From the NCBI GenBank assembly GCA_943323545.2, contig CALPIE020000003.1, forward strand, positions 1-52,431: 52,431 nucleotides of DNA, given 5' to 3'. How positions within the stretch are numbered: position 1 is the stretch's first letter; each line of letters opens with the position of its first letter. Positions 16,753 through 26,076 of this stretch are shown here, piece by piece. The DNA is from Bifidobacterium breve (GTDB lineage: Bacteria; Bacteroidota; Bacteroidia; Flavobacteriales; Flavobacteriaceae). The translations under genes were made by a program, and so were the position numbers. The notes beneath the pieces are model-generated. The model searched no databases. It worked only from the letters and a program-made list of their open reading frames with translations, and was not told the DNA's origin.

Positions 16753-16982
16753 TGATAAAAAGTTTAATTAATAATTTTCAGAAGAAATCGCTTAATGAGC
16801 GATTTCTTCTATTTATAGGGATTTTGTTTTTTTTGATTTATTTAACATTAGGGTTACTAATAATTTTTTGGGAAAAACTACCTTTGAAAATGCCTTTAGC
16901 TTATAGAATTGCATTTGGTGTTTTGCTTATTGTATATTCGTTTATTCGCTTTCTACGTTTCTTTAATACTGCAAAAGAGTAA
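16752..16982 (+). CDS. Small two-helix membrane protein of the tonB operon
   Basis: This 76-residue protein has no recognised family. Two hydrophobic helices are evident (about 18-40 and 48-66) with basic ends, suggesting an inner-membrane protein. Both its start and stop overlap neighbours by one base (TAATG junctions), so it is a true member of the operon between tonB and the phosphate-binding-like lipoprotein gene. Its first codons contain a perfect 13-base hairpin (16780-16810), so the RNA structure may matter as much as the protein. Confidence 0.75.
   Translation: MIKSLINNFQKKSLNERFLLFIGILFFLIYLTLGLLIIFWEKLPLKMPLAYRIAFGVLLIVYSFIRFLRFFNTAKE
16780..16810 (+). promoter_or_regulatory. Intra-operon hairpin with 13-base perfect stem
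   Basis: AGAAGAAATCGCT and its exact complement surround the loop TAATG inside the small membrane-protein gene. T-rich sequence follows about 15 bases later. It could be an attenuator, a partial terminator or an RNase processing site setting the ratio of exb/tonB to downstream genes. Confidence 0.6.
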
Positions 16983-17899
16983 TGAAAAAGTACTTAAAAT
17001 ATATTGTCTTTTTATCCATAATGATTTTTGGATTCATTTTTTCGTGTGCTAAAAAAGATCCAAATGCCCCGAAAAGTGATACTATAGTTGAAGGTAAGAC
17101 AACTATTTTGGTAGATGAAACCTTGTTGCCTATTATTGAAGATCAATTGGCTGTTTTTGAAAACAATTACAATTCTAAAATTACTTTGGTTCCGCAATCT
17201 GAAAAAGAGAGTGTTTTAGCTTTAACCAATGGGAAAGCCGACATAGTAGTTTTGTCAAGAGAATTGAATAAAGAAGAGCAAGCTGTATTTAAACAAAAAA
17301 AGATTGCGCCAAAATCAACTCCCTTTGCAATTGATGCAATAGCATTTGTTAAAAACAAAAAATCAAACGATACTTTGATTGATTTGAAAGAGATTATAGA
17401 TTTTATTAAAGGAAATAAAACCAATATTAAAGGGTTGGTTTTTGATAATCCCAATTCAAGTACAGTAAGATATTTAAGTGAATTAGCAGGAGTTACTGCA
17501 TTACCGGAAGTAGGTGTTTTTTCATTCAAGACCAACGAAGATGTAATCAAATATGTTTCCGAAAATGATGGTATGATTGGAGTAGTTGGTAATAATTGGT
17601 TGTATCAACCAAAAGTATCAATGCAAAAATATATTGATAATATCAACATTTTAAGTGTTAAAGGAATGAATAGCAAGGAATATGTTTTTCCTAGTCAGGA
17701 TAATGTTGCAAAAAGGGTTTATCCTTTGGCACGTGTTTTGTTTATCGTCAATTGTCAGGGCTACGAAGGTTTAGGAATGGGCTTTGCTTCATTTATAGCC
17801 GGAGAAAAAGGACAACGAATTATTTTAAAATCAGGCCTCGCTCCTATGAGAGAACCCAGCCGAAATATTAGAATAAGAAACCAAATCGAAAAAAAATAA
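16982..17899 (+). CDS. PstS-like phosphate-binding lipoprotein
   Basis: The 305-residue product starts with a lipoprotein signal (IMIFGFIFSCAKK, Cys at about residue 22). A type II periplasmic binding-protein fold of the PBP-like/PstS superfamily follows: GKADIVVLSRELNKEE (about 79-94), the segment beginning DAIAFVKNKKSNDTLIDLKE, then NSSTVRYLSELAG and GMGFASFIAGEKGQRIILKSG. It lies inside the exbB-tonB operon, between the small membrane gene and the TPR gene, with no PstABC transporter nearby. It may therefore be a sensor or scaffold lipoprotein of the energy-transduction system rather than a phosphate transporter part. Confidence 0.82.
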   Translation: MKKYLKYIVFLSIMIFGFIFSCAKKDPNAPKSDTIVEGKTTILVDETLLPIIEDQLAVFENNYNSKITLVPQSEKESVLALTNGKADIVVLSRELNKEEQAVFKQKKIAPKSTPFAIDAIAFVKNKKSNDTLIDLKEIIDFIKGNKTNIKGLVFDNPNSSTVRYLSELAGVTALPEVGVFSFKTNEDVIKYVSENDGMIGVVGNNWLYQPKVSMQKYIDNINILSVKGMNSKEYVFPSQDNVAKRVYPLARVLFIVNCQGYEGLGMGFASFIAGEKGQRIILKSGLAPMREPSRNIRIRNQIEKK

Positions 17900-17901
17900 T
17901 A

Positions 17902-19590
17902 ATGAAAAAGATTATAAAATTCAGCAACATGAATACATTAAAGATTTTTAGTATCGCTTTATTAACTTCAGCAACAGTTCATGCACAAGATATAGAACTG
18001 GCAAAGAAAGCAATTGACGCTGAACAATATGAAAAGGCAAAATCAATGCTTAAAAGTATTATTCAAGCTAAACCTTCAAACGGAAAAGCTTCCTTTTTAT
18101 TAGGAACCATTTATTTAAAACAGAACATCGAAGATTCAGCGGCAGTAGCTTTTCAAAAAGGACTTTCTGCTTCTGAAGGCGCAAAATTTAATGCTATTGG
18201 ATTAGGTCAAATGGATCTTGATAAAGGAGATGCTACTGCCGCGAAATCAAAATTTGATATGGTCGCAAAGGATCTTAAAAAGAAAGATTTTGAAGAATAT
18301 GTTTATATCGCCAAAGCATACATGAATGCAGAAAAGCCAAATTTTAAAAGTGCTATTGAAGTTTTATTAAAAGCAAAAACTTTAAATCCAAATGCTGCTG
18401 AAGTACAATTAGCGTTAGGAGATGCTTATTATGGAGACAAAAATCAAAATGAAGCTTATGCTTCATATAGAAGTGCTTATTCTATAGATGCCTCTTTAAT
18501 TAGAGCTAAAATGCAATTAGGGGTCTTATTAAAAGGAGCTAAAGCATATACAGAAGCAATAAAAGCTTTTGATGAAGTAATAAAAATTGATTCAAATTAT
18601 GGTCCAGTATATAGAGAATTGGCAGAGACCTATTACTTATGGGGAAATAATGAACCAAAAAAATACACAGAAAATATTTCTAAAGCATTAGGATACTATG
18701 AGAAATATATGAGTATGACCGATTATTCGTTAACATCTCGTATGCGTCATGCCGACTTTTTAATATTGGCTAAAGATTACAAAGCATTAGAAGTTGAAGC
18801 CAATCAAATGAAACAATTGGATAAAGTAAATCCAAGAATCTTACGTTATTTAGGTTATTCTGCTTATGAAAATGGAAATACCGATGCAGCAATTACAGCA
18901 CTTACGGATTTCACAACTAGAGGAACCAATAAACTTATTGCAAGAGATTACCTTTATTTAGGATTGGCGAAACTTAAAAAAGCAACAGGTGTAGACGGTA
19001 AAACTGTCGATACTAATTTGTTAAGTGCAGCTTCAGCAGATATTAGAAAAGCTGTCGAATTAGAGCCAACAATGGTAAATGAATTAAATGAAGTTGGGAA
19101 AAAATATTTTACGCTAAAATCATACAAAGTAGCTGCATCTATTTTTGAAATTGCAATTTCAAATCCCAATTCAAAAAATTATTTAGAAGACAATGTTTAT
19201 TTTGGCCTTTGCTCCTATACAGAAAACAAAGGAAAAGATGCAACAACTATTGACAAGGTTTCTTTAGGTAAAGCCGATGTTGCTATGGATAATGTATTAG
19301 TAGCAAACCCCAATTATCAAGAAGCTTATTTGTATAAAGCGAGAATTAACAATATACTTGATTTGGATGAAAAAATGGCAATAAATTATCAAAAATTTAT
19401 CGATATGGTTCTTGCAAAAGGTAACGAAGAAGTTACTAAAAACAAAAAGAAAATCACCGAATCTTACAATGCAATTGCTGCCTATTATGCCAATACTGAT
19501 AAAGCAAAAGCAAAAGAATTTTTTAATAAAACACTAGCTTTAGAACCAACAGATTCATACGCTCTTGAATCATTAAAGATTTTGAAATAA
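17902..19590 (+). CDS. TPR-repeat secreted or periplasmic protein
   Basis: The protein has 562 residues (553 if started at the second ATG, 17929, which gives the cleaner signal peptide ending SATVHAQ). Tandem tetratricopeptide repeats fill most of it, for example YEKAKSMLKSIIQAKPSNG, AFQKGLSASEG and AYASYRSAYSIDASLIRAKM. It begins 2 bases after the PstS-like gene and is the last gene of the exbB-exbD-exbD-tonB operon, closed by a terminator at 19612-19645. A periplasmic scaffold role with TonB or the lipoprotein is plausible. Confidence 0.88.
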   Translation: MKKIIKFSNMNTLKIFSIALLTSATVHAQDIELAKKAIDAEQYEKAKSMLKSIIQAKPSNGKASFLLGTIYLKQNIEDSAAVAFQKGLSASEGAKFNAIGLGQMDLDKGDATAAKSKFDMVAKDLKKKDFEEYVYIAKAYMNAEKPNFKSAIEVLLKAKTLNPNAAEVQLALGDAYYGDKNQNEAYASYRSAYSIDASLIRAKMQLGVLLKGAKAYTEAIKAFDEVIKIDSNYGPVYRELAETYYLWGNNEPKKYTENISKALGYYEKYMSMTDYSLTSRMRHADFLILAKDYKALEVEANQMKQLDKVNPRILRYLGYSAYENGNTDAAITALTDFTTRGTNKLIARDYLYLGLAKLKKATGVDGKTVDTNLLSAASADIRKAVELEPTMVNELNEVGKKYFTLKSYKVAASIFEIAISNPNSKNYLEDNVYFGLCSYTENKGKDATTIDKVSLGKADVAMDNVLVANPNYQEAYLYKARINNILDLDEKMAINYQKFIDMVLAKGNEEVTKNKKKITESYNAIAAYYANTDKAKAKEFFNKTLALEPTDSYALESLKILK

Positions 19591-19611
19591 AAACACATAA
19601 TTATAAAACTA

Positions 19612-19645
19612 AAAAATCGTCTAAGAAATTAGATGATTTTTTTTG
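19612..19645 (+). terminator. Terminator of the exbB-tonB operon
   Basis: AAATCGTCTAA and TTAGATGATTT pair around a short loop and are followed by a run of eight T. Confidence 0.8.
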
Positions 19646-19732
19646 TGCAAATGTTAAAACTTGTAAGAAATTATTTATTTAAATAATAAAGTGATTAATT
19701 CGCAGTTATTAATAAAATCAAAATATATTTTT

Positions 19733-22516
19733 ATGCCCAAATCTTTATTTGCTCTTGTAATTTTCTTTATTTGCTCTTTTTCTTTCGGACAAAATGGATT
19801 TACTTTAAAAGGAAAAGTCATCGACGAAACGACAAAATTACCTATTGAATCAGCCACGGTTTATCTTTCTAATGCAAAAGATTCTACAGTTATTGATTAC
19901 ACTATAACAAATAAACTAGGGAACTTCGATCTTAAAATTAAAAAAATCAATTATCCAGTGTTGCTAAAAGTTTCTTTTGTTACCTATCAGGAATATAAAA
20001 TAGCTCTTGAAAAAGTTTCTGAAAATAAAGATTTTGGAACATTAGTTTTAAAAGAACGAATCAACAATCTAAATGAAGTGGTCATCAAAAGTGAAGCACC
20101 TCCTATCAGAATAAAAAAAGACACATTAGAGTTTAATGCCTCTTCATTTAAAGTTAGACCCGATGCGAATGTAGAAACGCTACTCAAACAATTACCAGGT
20201 GTCGAAATTGATGAAGTTGGAAAAATAACCGTTAACGGCAAAGAAGTAAATCAAATTCTTGTGAACGGAAAACCTTTTTTCGATAAAGATGGAAAAATTG
20301 CACTTCAAAATTTACCATCCGATATTATTAATAAAGTCCAAGTAACCGATACAAAAACGAAGAAAGAAGAACAAACAGGAGCAGCAGCCAGTTCGAATAA
20401 TGCCAGTATAAATTTAACAATAGACGAAAAGAAAAATAAAGGTTTCTTTGGGAAAGCAATGGCGGGTTATGGTTCAGATAAACGATATGAAAGCAGTATG
20501 TTGCTCAATCACTTCGAAGGAAAACGGAAGATTAGTGTTTTAGCATCGTCCAACAATATTAATGCAACGGGGTTTTCAATGGATGAAGTTTTTGACAATA
20601 TGAGTGGAGGAAGAAATCGAAATGTTTGGTTCAATGATAACGGTTCTTTTGGGATAAATGGTAGGCGTTTCGGAAGTGGCAACGGAATTACACAATCCAA
20701 TCTCGTCGGAATCAACTATTCGGATGAATGGATTAAAGATTCAGAAGCTTCATTAAGTTATTTTTATTCGGGTGCCAACACTAAAAATAACAACAGAACG
20801 AGTTCAACTATTTTTTTACCTTCCGGAAATTTTACCACCAACTCTAAATCGAATACCGATGAAGATAGATATGTACATAATGCTTCTGCTGTTTTCGAAT
20901 TCAAAATCGATTCAACGGCATCAATTATAGTAGAACCCAATTTCACAAAATCCAATACTAAAAATAGAAGTATAGCTTCTCAAAAATCACTTAACGCCAC
21001 AAATACACTTTTAAACGAAAGCGTTTCCGACAATTTCTACGAAAATAATTTGAACAGTTTTGCCAATACATTATCATATACCAAATCCTTCAAAAAGAAA
21101 GGAAAATATATTAGTTTGGTTTTTGAAAATGAAAATGCCATAAACAAAGATGACGAAAACATCAATTCGAATACTATTTTTTATCAAGATGCAATTCCCG
21201 ATGATACTCGGAACCAATTCAATAATTCCAAAAACAGAAGTGAAAAATACAATACGGAATTCGAGTTTTTTCAACCCATTACCGATTCATTGCAAATTAA
21301 ATTGGGATTTGAATATTTGATTAATACTAAAAAAGAAAGTCGAGAATCGTTCGAATTTGATGCTGCAAATCAATCGTATTCGATATATAATGATGTGCTT
21401 TCCAATAGTTTTAATTCAAACGAGAAAACAATCATTCCCAATACGGGATTGACTTTTAACAAAACTAAATTAAACATGAATTTGAACGTTGGAACATCAA
21501 TTATAAATTACGATACCAATTCCAATTACTTGAGTTTGACTACAAATCTAACCAAAGAGTATTTGTTGCCCTATGTTAATCTTTATGGAAGTTATCGATT
21601 TTCCAAATCAAAAAATATTTGGGTAAACTATAATTATGAATACAGTTTACCATCTGCAAGACAGATTTTACCTGTCGAAGATTTGGCGAATCCACTCAAT
21701 ACAATAATTGGGAATCCGAATCTTGAATTGAATAAATACCACTCCATATATTTTTCTTACAGAGATTTTGATTATGAAACGCGTTCTGGTTACGGCGTAA
21801 ACGCTGGTGGTAATTTTAACGATAGTCAAATTGTAGCTTCGGTTACTTTTGACGATAACAGAAAGCGAACAACAACTTATAATAATGTTTCCGGAACATA
21901 TAATTCTTGGTTTGGCGCTTATTGGAATAAATCCATTAAAAAGGATGGATTTAAATTTAGATATGAATTGCGTATGAACAATAACTTCGGATTGTCTAAA
22001 GGTTTTACAGATGGTCAATTGTACAGTGCTAGGTCGTATAACTTTTCTCCAAGAGTAAATCTAACTTACGAATATGGTGAATTGTTGACGATAAATCCAT
22101 CATACAATTATTCGTTAAACAATATTAAGTATACCAATTATGTGATTGAGGAAGCATCTAATTTTACACATAAATTCAATGTGCAAATCACAAGTTTTTG
22201 GCCAAAAAATTGGACTTTCGGAAATGATTTTGGATATTCTTACAATTCCAATATTGCTGAAGGATTTAAGAAAGATTTTTTCTTATGGAATTCTAGTTTG
22301 TCTTACAGTTTCTTCCAAAAGCAATTAATGGCAAAAGTGAAAGTTTATGATTTGTTAAACCAAAATCAAAGTGTTACCAGAAACATTAATGCAACATCTA
22401 TTCGGGAAGAAGAGAACACTGTTTTACAACGCTATGTGATGTTTTCATTAACCTATAAACTGGATAAATTTGCTAATAAAGAGAAAAAGCCTTCAGGAGG
22501 TATAATTTGGCATTAA
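19733..22516 (+). CDS. Outer-membrane beta-barrel protein (TonB-dependent receptor-like)
   Basis: The 927-residue product starts with a signal peptide (MPKSLFALVIFFICSFSFGQ). Next come a carboxypeptidase-regulatory-like domain (about 21-105: LKGKVIDETTKLPIESATVY), a plug-like domain (VETLLKQLPGVEIDEVGKIT and NQILVNGKPFFDKDG) and a long barrel of the OMP_b-brl_3 type. The ATG at 19733 is chosen over the GTG at 19691 because it opens directly into the signal peptide. No SusD-like partner is adjacent. The substrate is unknown. Its place right after the TonB operon is suggestive, but it has its own transcription unit bounded by terminators. Confidence 0.9.
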   Translation: MPKSLFALVIFFICSFSFGQNGFTLKGKVIDETTKLPIESATVYLSNAKDSTVIDYTITNKLGNFDLKIKKINYPVLLKVSFVTYQEYKIALEKVSENKDFGTLVLKERINNLNEVVIKSEAPPIRIKKDTLEFNASSFKVRPDANVETLLKQLPGVEIDEVGKITVNGKEVNQILVNGKPFFDKDGKIALQNLPSDIINKVQVTDTKTKKEEQTGAAASSNNASINLTIDEKKNKGFFGKAMAGYGSDKRYESSMLLNHFEGKRKISVLASSNNINATGFSMDEVFDNMSGGRNRNVWFNDNGSFGINGRRFGSGNGITQSNLVGINYSDEWIKDSEASLSYFYSGANTKNNNRTSSTIFLPSGNFTTNSKSNTDEDRYVHNASAVFEFKIDSTASIIVEPNFTKSNTKNRSIASQKSLNATNTLLNESVSDNFYENNLNSFANTLSYTKSFKKKGKYISLVFENENAINKDDENINSNTIFYQDAIPDDTRNQFNNSKNRSEKYNTEFEFFQPITDSLQIKLGFEYLINTKKESRESFEFDAANQSYSIYNDVLSNSFNSNEKTIIPNTGLTFNKTKLNMNLNVGTSIINYDTNSNYLSLTTNLTKEYLLPYVNLYGSYRFSKSKNIWVNYNYEYSLPSARQILPVEDLANPLNTIIGNPNLELNKYHSIYFSYRDFDYETRSGYGVNAGGNFNDSQIVASVTFDDNRKRTTTYNNVSGTYNSWFGAYWNKSIKKDGFKFRYELRMNNNFGLSKGFTDGQLYSARSYNFSPRVNLTYEYGELLTINPSYNYSLNNIKYTNYVIEEASNFTHKFNVQITSFWPKNWTFGNDFGYSYNSNIAEGFKKDFFLWNSSLSYSFFQKQLMAKVKVYDLLNQNQSVTRNINATSIREEENTVLQRYVMFSLTYKLDKFANKEKKPSGGIIWH

Positions 22517-22517
22517 T

Positions 22518-22552
22518 AAAAAATCGCCTTCAGCAGATGAAGACGATTTTTA
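22518..22552. terminator. Terminator after the beta-barrel gene
   Basis: AAAATCGCCTTC and GAAGACGATTTTT form a stem with a T-run, just past the stop at 22516. A-rich sequence on the other side could also serve the convergent minus-strand operon. Confidence 0.8.
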
Positions 22553-22593
22553 TATTTCTTTATACAATAATCGTGTTGCAAAAAGTTTTCCAA

Positions 22594-22635
22594 CTGAACA
22601 CTGAACACTGAACACTGAACACTGAACACTGAACT
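22594..22635. repeat. CTGAACA 7-bp tandem array
   Basis: Five exact CTGAACA units plus one CTGAACT lie in perfect register. The array overlaps the stop codon of the minus-strand TPM gene. It is the cleanest example of the heptamer-period repeats in this window. Confidence 0.95.
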
Positions 22636-23416
22636 ACCAACTTCCTCCAGCACCTCCGCCAGAAAATCCGCCGCCGCCAAATCCACCGCCGAATCCACCG
22701 CCGCCAGATGAGCCACCGCCAAATCCGCCGCCAGAACTCCTTCCCATATTACTTAAAATAATCATATCAAGTAAACTTGGACCTCCACTACTGTTTCCAG
22801 AGTTTCCTCCTTTATTTCTAGATATTAATATCATAATAACTATGAAAATGATAACAAAAATTAGAATTGGTGGAAAACCATCATTGTTTTTTTCTTTTCT
22901 TGTTCCTTTGTATTTTCCAATTAAGACTTTAAAAATAGCATCGGCACCTTTATCCAAACCATTGTAATAACTTCCCGCTTTGAATTCTGGAATAATTATG
23001 TTTCTGATTATTTCGCCATTAATACCGGCAACCAATCTGTCTTCCACGCCATATCCTGGAGCAATCCAAATTTTTCGTTCTTGCTTTGCAAGCAGTATAA
23101 AAATACCATTGTCTTCTTTTGCTTGTCCAACTCCCCATTCATGTCCCCATTTTGGAGCCAATATTCCGATATCTTCACCTTTAATAGTTTCAACTGTAAC
23201 AACAACAATTTGCGTTGTTGTAGAGTCGGAATATTTGATTAGTTTTTCTTCTAATTGTGATTTTTCACTATCACTTAAAAGTTTGGCGTAATCATAAACA
23301 GATGTTTGAAAATCGGGTTTTTTCGGAATTTCAAATTGGGAGAACCCTAAATGACTTAACAAAAACAAAAATGTTATCAAAAGAAATTGGGCTACTTTGT
23401 AAAATAATTGTATCAT
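22634..23416 (-). CDS. TPM-domain membrane protein with glycine-rich tail
   Basis: The 260-residue product begins with a signal peptide (residues 1-27, ending GFSQ) and a TPM (YgcG-type) domain (about 35-160). Its phrases VYDYAKLLSDSEKSQLEEKL, IAPGYGVEDRLVAG and DNGIFILLA are typical. A membrane helix follows (about 184-200), then a tail of Gly/Ser repeats (GGGFGGGSSGGGGFGGG). Such proteins often accompany LemA and a second TPM protein, as here, and are thought to act at the cell envelope; biochemical function is uncertain. The start abuts the stop of the upstream TPM gene with no gap. Its stop codon lies within the CTGAACA array. Confidence 0.88.
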   Translation of the reverse strand: MIQLFYKVAQFLLITFLFLLSHLGFSQFEIPKKPDFQTSVYDYAKLLSDSEKSQLEEKLIKYSDSTTTQIVVVTVETIKGEDIGILAPKWGHEWGVGQAKEDNGIFILLAKQERKIWIAPGYGVEDRLVAGINGEIIRNIIIPEFKAGSYYNGLDKGADAIFKVLIGKYKGTRKEKNNDGFPPILIFVIIFIVIMILISRNKGGNSGNSSGGPSLLDMIILSNMGRSSGGGFGGGSSGGGGFGGGFGGGGFSGGGAGGSW

Positions 23417-23884
23417 TTATCCTTTTGATATTTCGTTAGTAAGTTCATCGGCATCTTCGCTATGATATGGGAAATGTTTTTTAAGTTGTTCACCCGCATT
23501 ATGAATTCCGTCTACCAATGCTTGTTTGTTATTTCCGTTTTTGAAATGTTCCAACATGATGTCTTTGGTGCAATTCCAAAAATCATCCGCTACTTTTTCA
23601 TTGATACCTTTATCACCATAGATGGCAAATTGTTTACTTTTTACAGCGACATAAATGATAACACCATTTCGATCTTTGGTATTGTCCATTTTTAATTCAT
23701 TAAAAACAACCACTGCTCTCTCTATGGGAGCAATGGAGTTTTGCTTCGCCAGTTCGCCTTCTAGGCTCGGGCCCTTTTCTATATGGACACGGATCTCGCC
23801 TGAAGTGTTTTTTTCGGCCAATCGAATCGCTTCAACTACTTCTGTTTCTTCTTCTTTGGATAAAAAAGCTTCTACTTTTGACAT
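23417..23884 (-). CDS. TPM-domain protein, second copy
   Basis: This 155-residue TPM (YgcG-like) protein lacks a signal peptide or membrane helix. It shows EVVEAIRLAEKNTSGEIRVH, RNGVIIYVAVKSKQFAIYGD and DGIHNAGEQLKKHFPY. It shares a one-base stop/start overlap (TAATG) with the upstream lemA gene and abuts the downstream TPM gene, so all three are translationally linked. Confidence 0.88.
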   Translation of the reverse strand: MSKVEAFLSKEEETEVVEAIRLAEKNTSGEIRVHIEKGPSLEGELAKQNSIAPIERAVVVFNELKMDNTKDRNGVIIYVAVKSKQFAIYGDKGINEKVADDFWNCTKDIMLEHFKNGNNKQALVDGIHNAGEQLKKHFPYHSEDADELTNEISKG

Positions 23885-24495
23885 TATTTTGCTTCTTTTT
23901 TGTCGAAGTTGAATTCTACATCCGGCGCTTTATCTGCACCAGTAACCGCTTCAAAATATGGTTTTTCCTTGAATCCAAACATTTTAGCAAACAAGCTTCT
24001 TGGAAAAGTTAAGATGCTATTGTTAAATGGTTTTATAGCCTCATTATAACGAGTTCGAGCTGTAAGAATTTGATTTTCTGTACTTGCTAATTCATCTTGT
24101 AATTTCAAGAAATTTTCATTAGCTTTCAAGCTAGGATATTGCTCAACTGTAACTAATAAACGCGATAAAGCACTACTCATACCACCTTGCGCTTGGCTAA
24201 ATTGTGCCAATTGTTCTGGAGTGATATTAGTTGGATCAATGGTTACAGAAGTAGCTTTTGCACGTGCTTCAATTACTGCAGTTAAAGTTCCTTTTTCATA
24301 TTCAGCAGCCCCTTGAACCGTTTTAACTAAATTACCGATAAGGTCATTTCTTCTTTGATAAGACGTTTGTACATTTCCCCAGCTTTCTTTTACTCCTTGT
24401 TCTAAAGTAACTGCTGTATTGTTAATTCCTTTTAAATAGAAGTATCCAATTAATAAGATTCCTCCTAAAATTATCCAAGGCAAAAATTTTCTCAT
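23884..24495 (-). CDS. lemA: LemA family protein
   Basis: The 203-residue LemA protein has an N-terminal membrane segment (LPWIILGGILLIGYFYLKG). Conserved family phrases are ESWGNVQTSYQRRNDLIGNL (about 42-61), YEKGTLTAVIEARAKATSV, PSLKANENFLKLQDELASTE and TARTRYNEAIKPFNNSI. LemA proteins are membrane-anchored coiled-coil bundles of unknown biochemical role that co-occur with TPM proteins. It is the first of three overlapping minus-strand genes. Confidence 0.94.
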   Translation of the reverse strand: MRKFLPWIILGGILLIGYFYLKGINNTAVTLEQGVKESWGNVQTSYQRRNDLIGNLVKTVQGAAEYEKGTLTAVIEARAKATSVTIDPTNITPEQLAQFSQAQGGMSSALSRLLVTVEQYPSLKANENFLKLQDELASTENQILTARTRYNEAIKPFNNSILTFPRSLFAKMFGFKEKPYFEAVTGADKAPDVEFNFDKKEAK

Positions 24496-24544
24496 AATTT
24501 CTAATTTTTAAAGTTTATTTGTTGTTTTTAATTTTGATTGTTAT

Positions 24545-24877
24545 TTATAAATTATTTTTGATATTCGTCAATTCGGCTTTTATTCCTTCTAATTTGTTGA
24601 TAATTTCAAACTTGTCTAAGGATTTTTTCTGACCTTCTTTTAAATGCGTTTTAGCACCTTCTAATGTAAAACCACGTTCTTTTACCAAATGATAAATGAG
24701 TTGTAAATTTTTCACATCTTCTTGCGTAAACATACGGTTTCCTTTGGCATTTTTCTTAGGTTTTAAAATGTCAAATTCTTTGTCCCAAAACCGAATAAGA
24801 GATGCATTTACATTAAACGCATCGGCCAATTCACCAATACTAAAATAGCGTTTGTCTTTTGATAGTTCTATATGCAT
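24545..24877 (-). CDS. MerR family transcriptional regulator
   Basis: The 110-residue protein has a winged helix-turn-helix of MerR type: YFSIGELADAFNVNASLIRF, then WDKEFDILKPKKNAKGNRMF and the dimerisation helix VKNLQLIYHLVKERGFTLEG. It has no metal-binding cysteines, so it is not a classical metal or redox sensor. It lies between the M23 peptidase and lemA on the same strand and is likely co-expressed. The target is unknown. Confidence 0.88.
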   Translation of the reverse strand: MHIELSKDKRYFSIGELADAFNVNASLIRFWDKEFDILKPKKNAKGNRMFTQEDVKNLQLIYHLVKERGFTLEGAKTHLKEGQKKSLDKFEIINKLEGIKAELTNIKNNL

Positions 24878-24911
24878 AGTTTTTTATTTTATAAAATTTT
24901 GAACACTGACA

Positions 24912-25892
24912 TTAGTCCAACGATTGATTCTCTTGATTCGCAATTTTTGAAATAGCAACATATTCTGCCGCCGAAATATTTCCGTAATAAAAATTAATAG
25001 GGTTGACAGTTTTTCCATCTTTGTGCACTTCATAATGCAAATGCGGTGCTTCACTTCGTCCTGTGCTTCCAACATAGCCAATAATATCACCTCTTTTAAC
25101 TTTTTGACCACGTCTTACTTTATATTTGCTCAAATGTCCGTATAAAGTTAAATAGCCAAATCCGTGTGTTATTTCAATATGATTACCATAACCCGATAAA
25201 GAGTTATCTGCACTTTTCACCACGCCATCACCTGTAGCATAAATTGGCGTTCCTGTTTTTGCCGTGAAGTCCATTCCTTCGTGCATTTTACGTGCTTTTG
25301 TAAATGGATCACTTCGATAACCAAATCCCGATGCCATTCGTTTTAATTCTTCATTTTTTACAGGTTGAATCGCCGGAATAGCTTCTAATAAATTACTTTT
25401 AGCTTTTGCCAATTTCAATATTTCATCTAACGATTTCGATTGAACTGCTAGTTCTTTTGTTAACACATCAACACGTTTGGAAGTATTCACAACTAAATCT
25501 GAATTGTTATACCCTTCTAAATTTTTATAACGATCGGCTTCTTTAAATCCTGCTTTGCGTATTTCTGTTGGAATAGGTGCCGAATTAAAATACGCGCGAT
25601 ACAAATTATCATCTCGGTCTTCTAATGCTGCTGTAACTTCATCTAATTGATCCATTTTTTTATTTAAAATGGCATAATTCAATTTCATATTATCCAATTC
25701 CCTTGATAATAACTTATCCTTTGGCGTTTCAAAATAAGGGGTATTTATTAAAAGTACCATACATATAAATCCAAATAAAGCCGAAGCAAGTAAAAATAAA
25801 GCAGCATATCCGAACTTTCTTCCCTTTTTTAGCTTAATTTTTCGATAAGCCAAACTTTCTGTGTCGTAATAATACTTAACTTTCTTCGACAT
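24912..25892 (-). CDS. M23 family metallopeptidase (peptidoglycan hydrolase)
   Basis: The 326-residue protein is a predicted inner-membrane anchored cell-wall endopeptidase. It has a cytoplasmic basic N-terminus, one membrane helix (about 26-48) and a coiled-coil region (about 62-110). The C-terminal LytM domain carries HEGMDFTAKTGTPIYATGDG (zinc ligands His and Asp) and APHLHYEVHKDGKTVNP (HxH). All catalytic residues are present, so it should be active rather than a degenerate EnvC-like activator. It leads the minus-strand set M23-merR-lemA-TPM-TPM. Confidence 0.93.
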   Translation of the reverse strand: MSKKVKYYYDTESLAYRKIKLKKGRKFGYAALFLLASALFGFICMVLLINTPYFETPKDKLLSRELDNMKLNYAILNKKMDQLDEVTAALEDRDDNLYRAYFNSAPIPTEIRKAGFKEADRYKNLEGYNNSDLVVNTSKRVDVLTKELAVQSKSLDEILKLAKAKSNLLEAIPAIQPVKNEELKRMASGFGYRSDPFTKARKMHEGMDFTAKTGTPIYATGDGVVKSADNSLSGYGNHIEITHGFGYLTLYGHLSKYKVRRGQKVKRGDIIGYVGSTGRSEAPHLHYEVHKDGKTVNPINFYYGNISAAEYVAISKIANQENQSLD

Positions 25893-25945
25893 TTCTTAAA
25901 TTATACTATTTTTGTGGGGTTTTAAAATAACAATGGTTATACGAA

Positions 25946-25953
25946 CAAATTTA
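25946..25953 (-). promoter_or_regulatory. -7 element of the M23 operon
   Basis: The complement reads TAAATTTG, 54 bases before the M23 start codon. No well-spaced -33 TTG is seen. Confidence 0.4.
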
Positions 25954-26047
25954 CTAAATGTTTCAATCGGAATCTATTTTTATTTTTTAGAAGCGAAACT
26001 TTTGGCATCTTTGCAATCCATGTTCCTGCTTTCCGCTTTATTTTTAT

Positions 26048-26076
26048 ACCTAACAGGTTTTTAAAACCTGATAGGT
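26048..26076. repeat. Palindromic intergenic element
   Basis: ACCTAACAGGTTTT and AAAACCTGATAGGT pair with one mismatch around a single central base. It resembles a REP-like element of a different family from the RAYT-linked one. Confidence 0.7.

Noticed and set aside
22594-22635. CTGAACA array as a CRISPR remnant
   Set aside because: The period is 7 bases with no spacers, and no cas genes are present.
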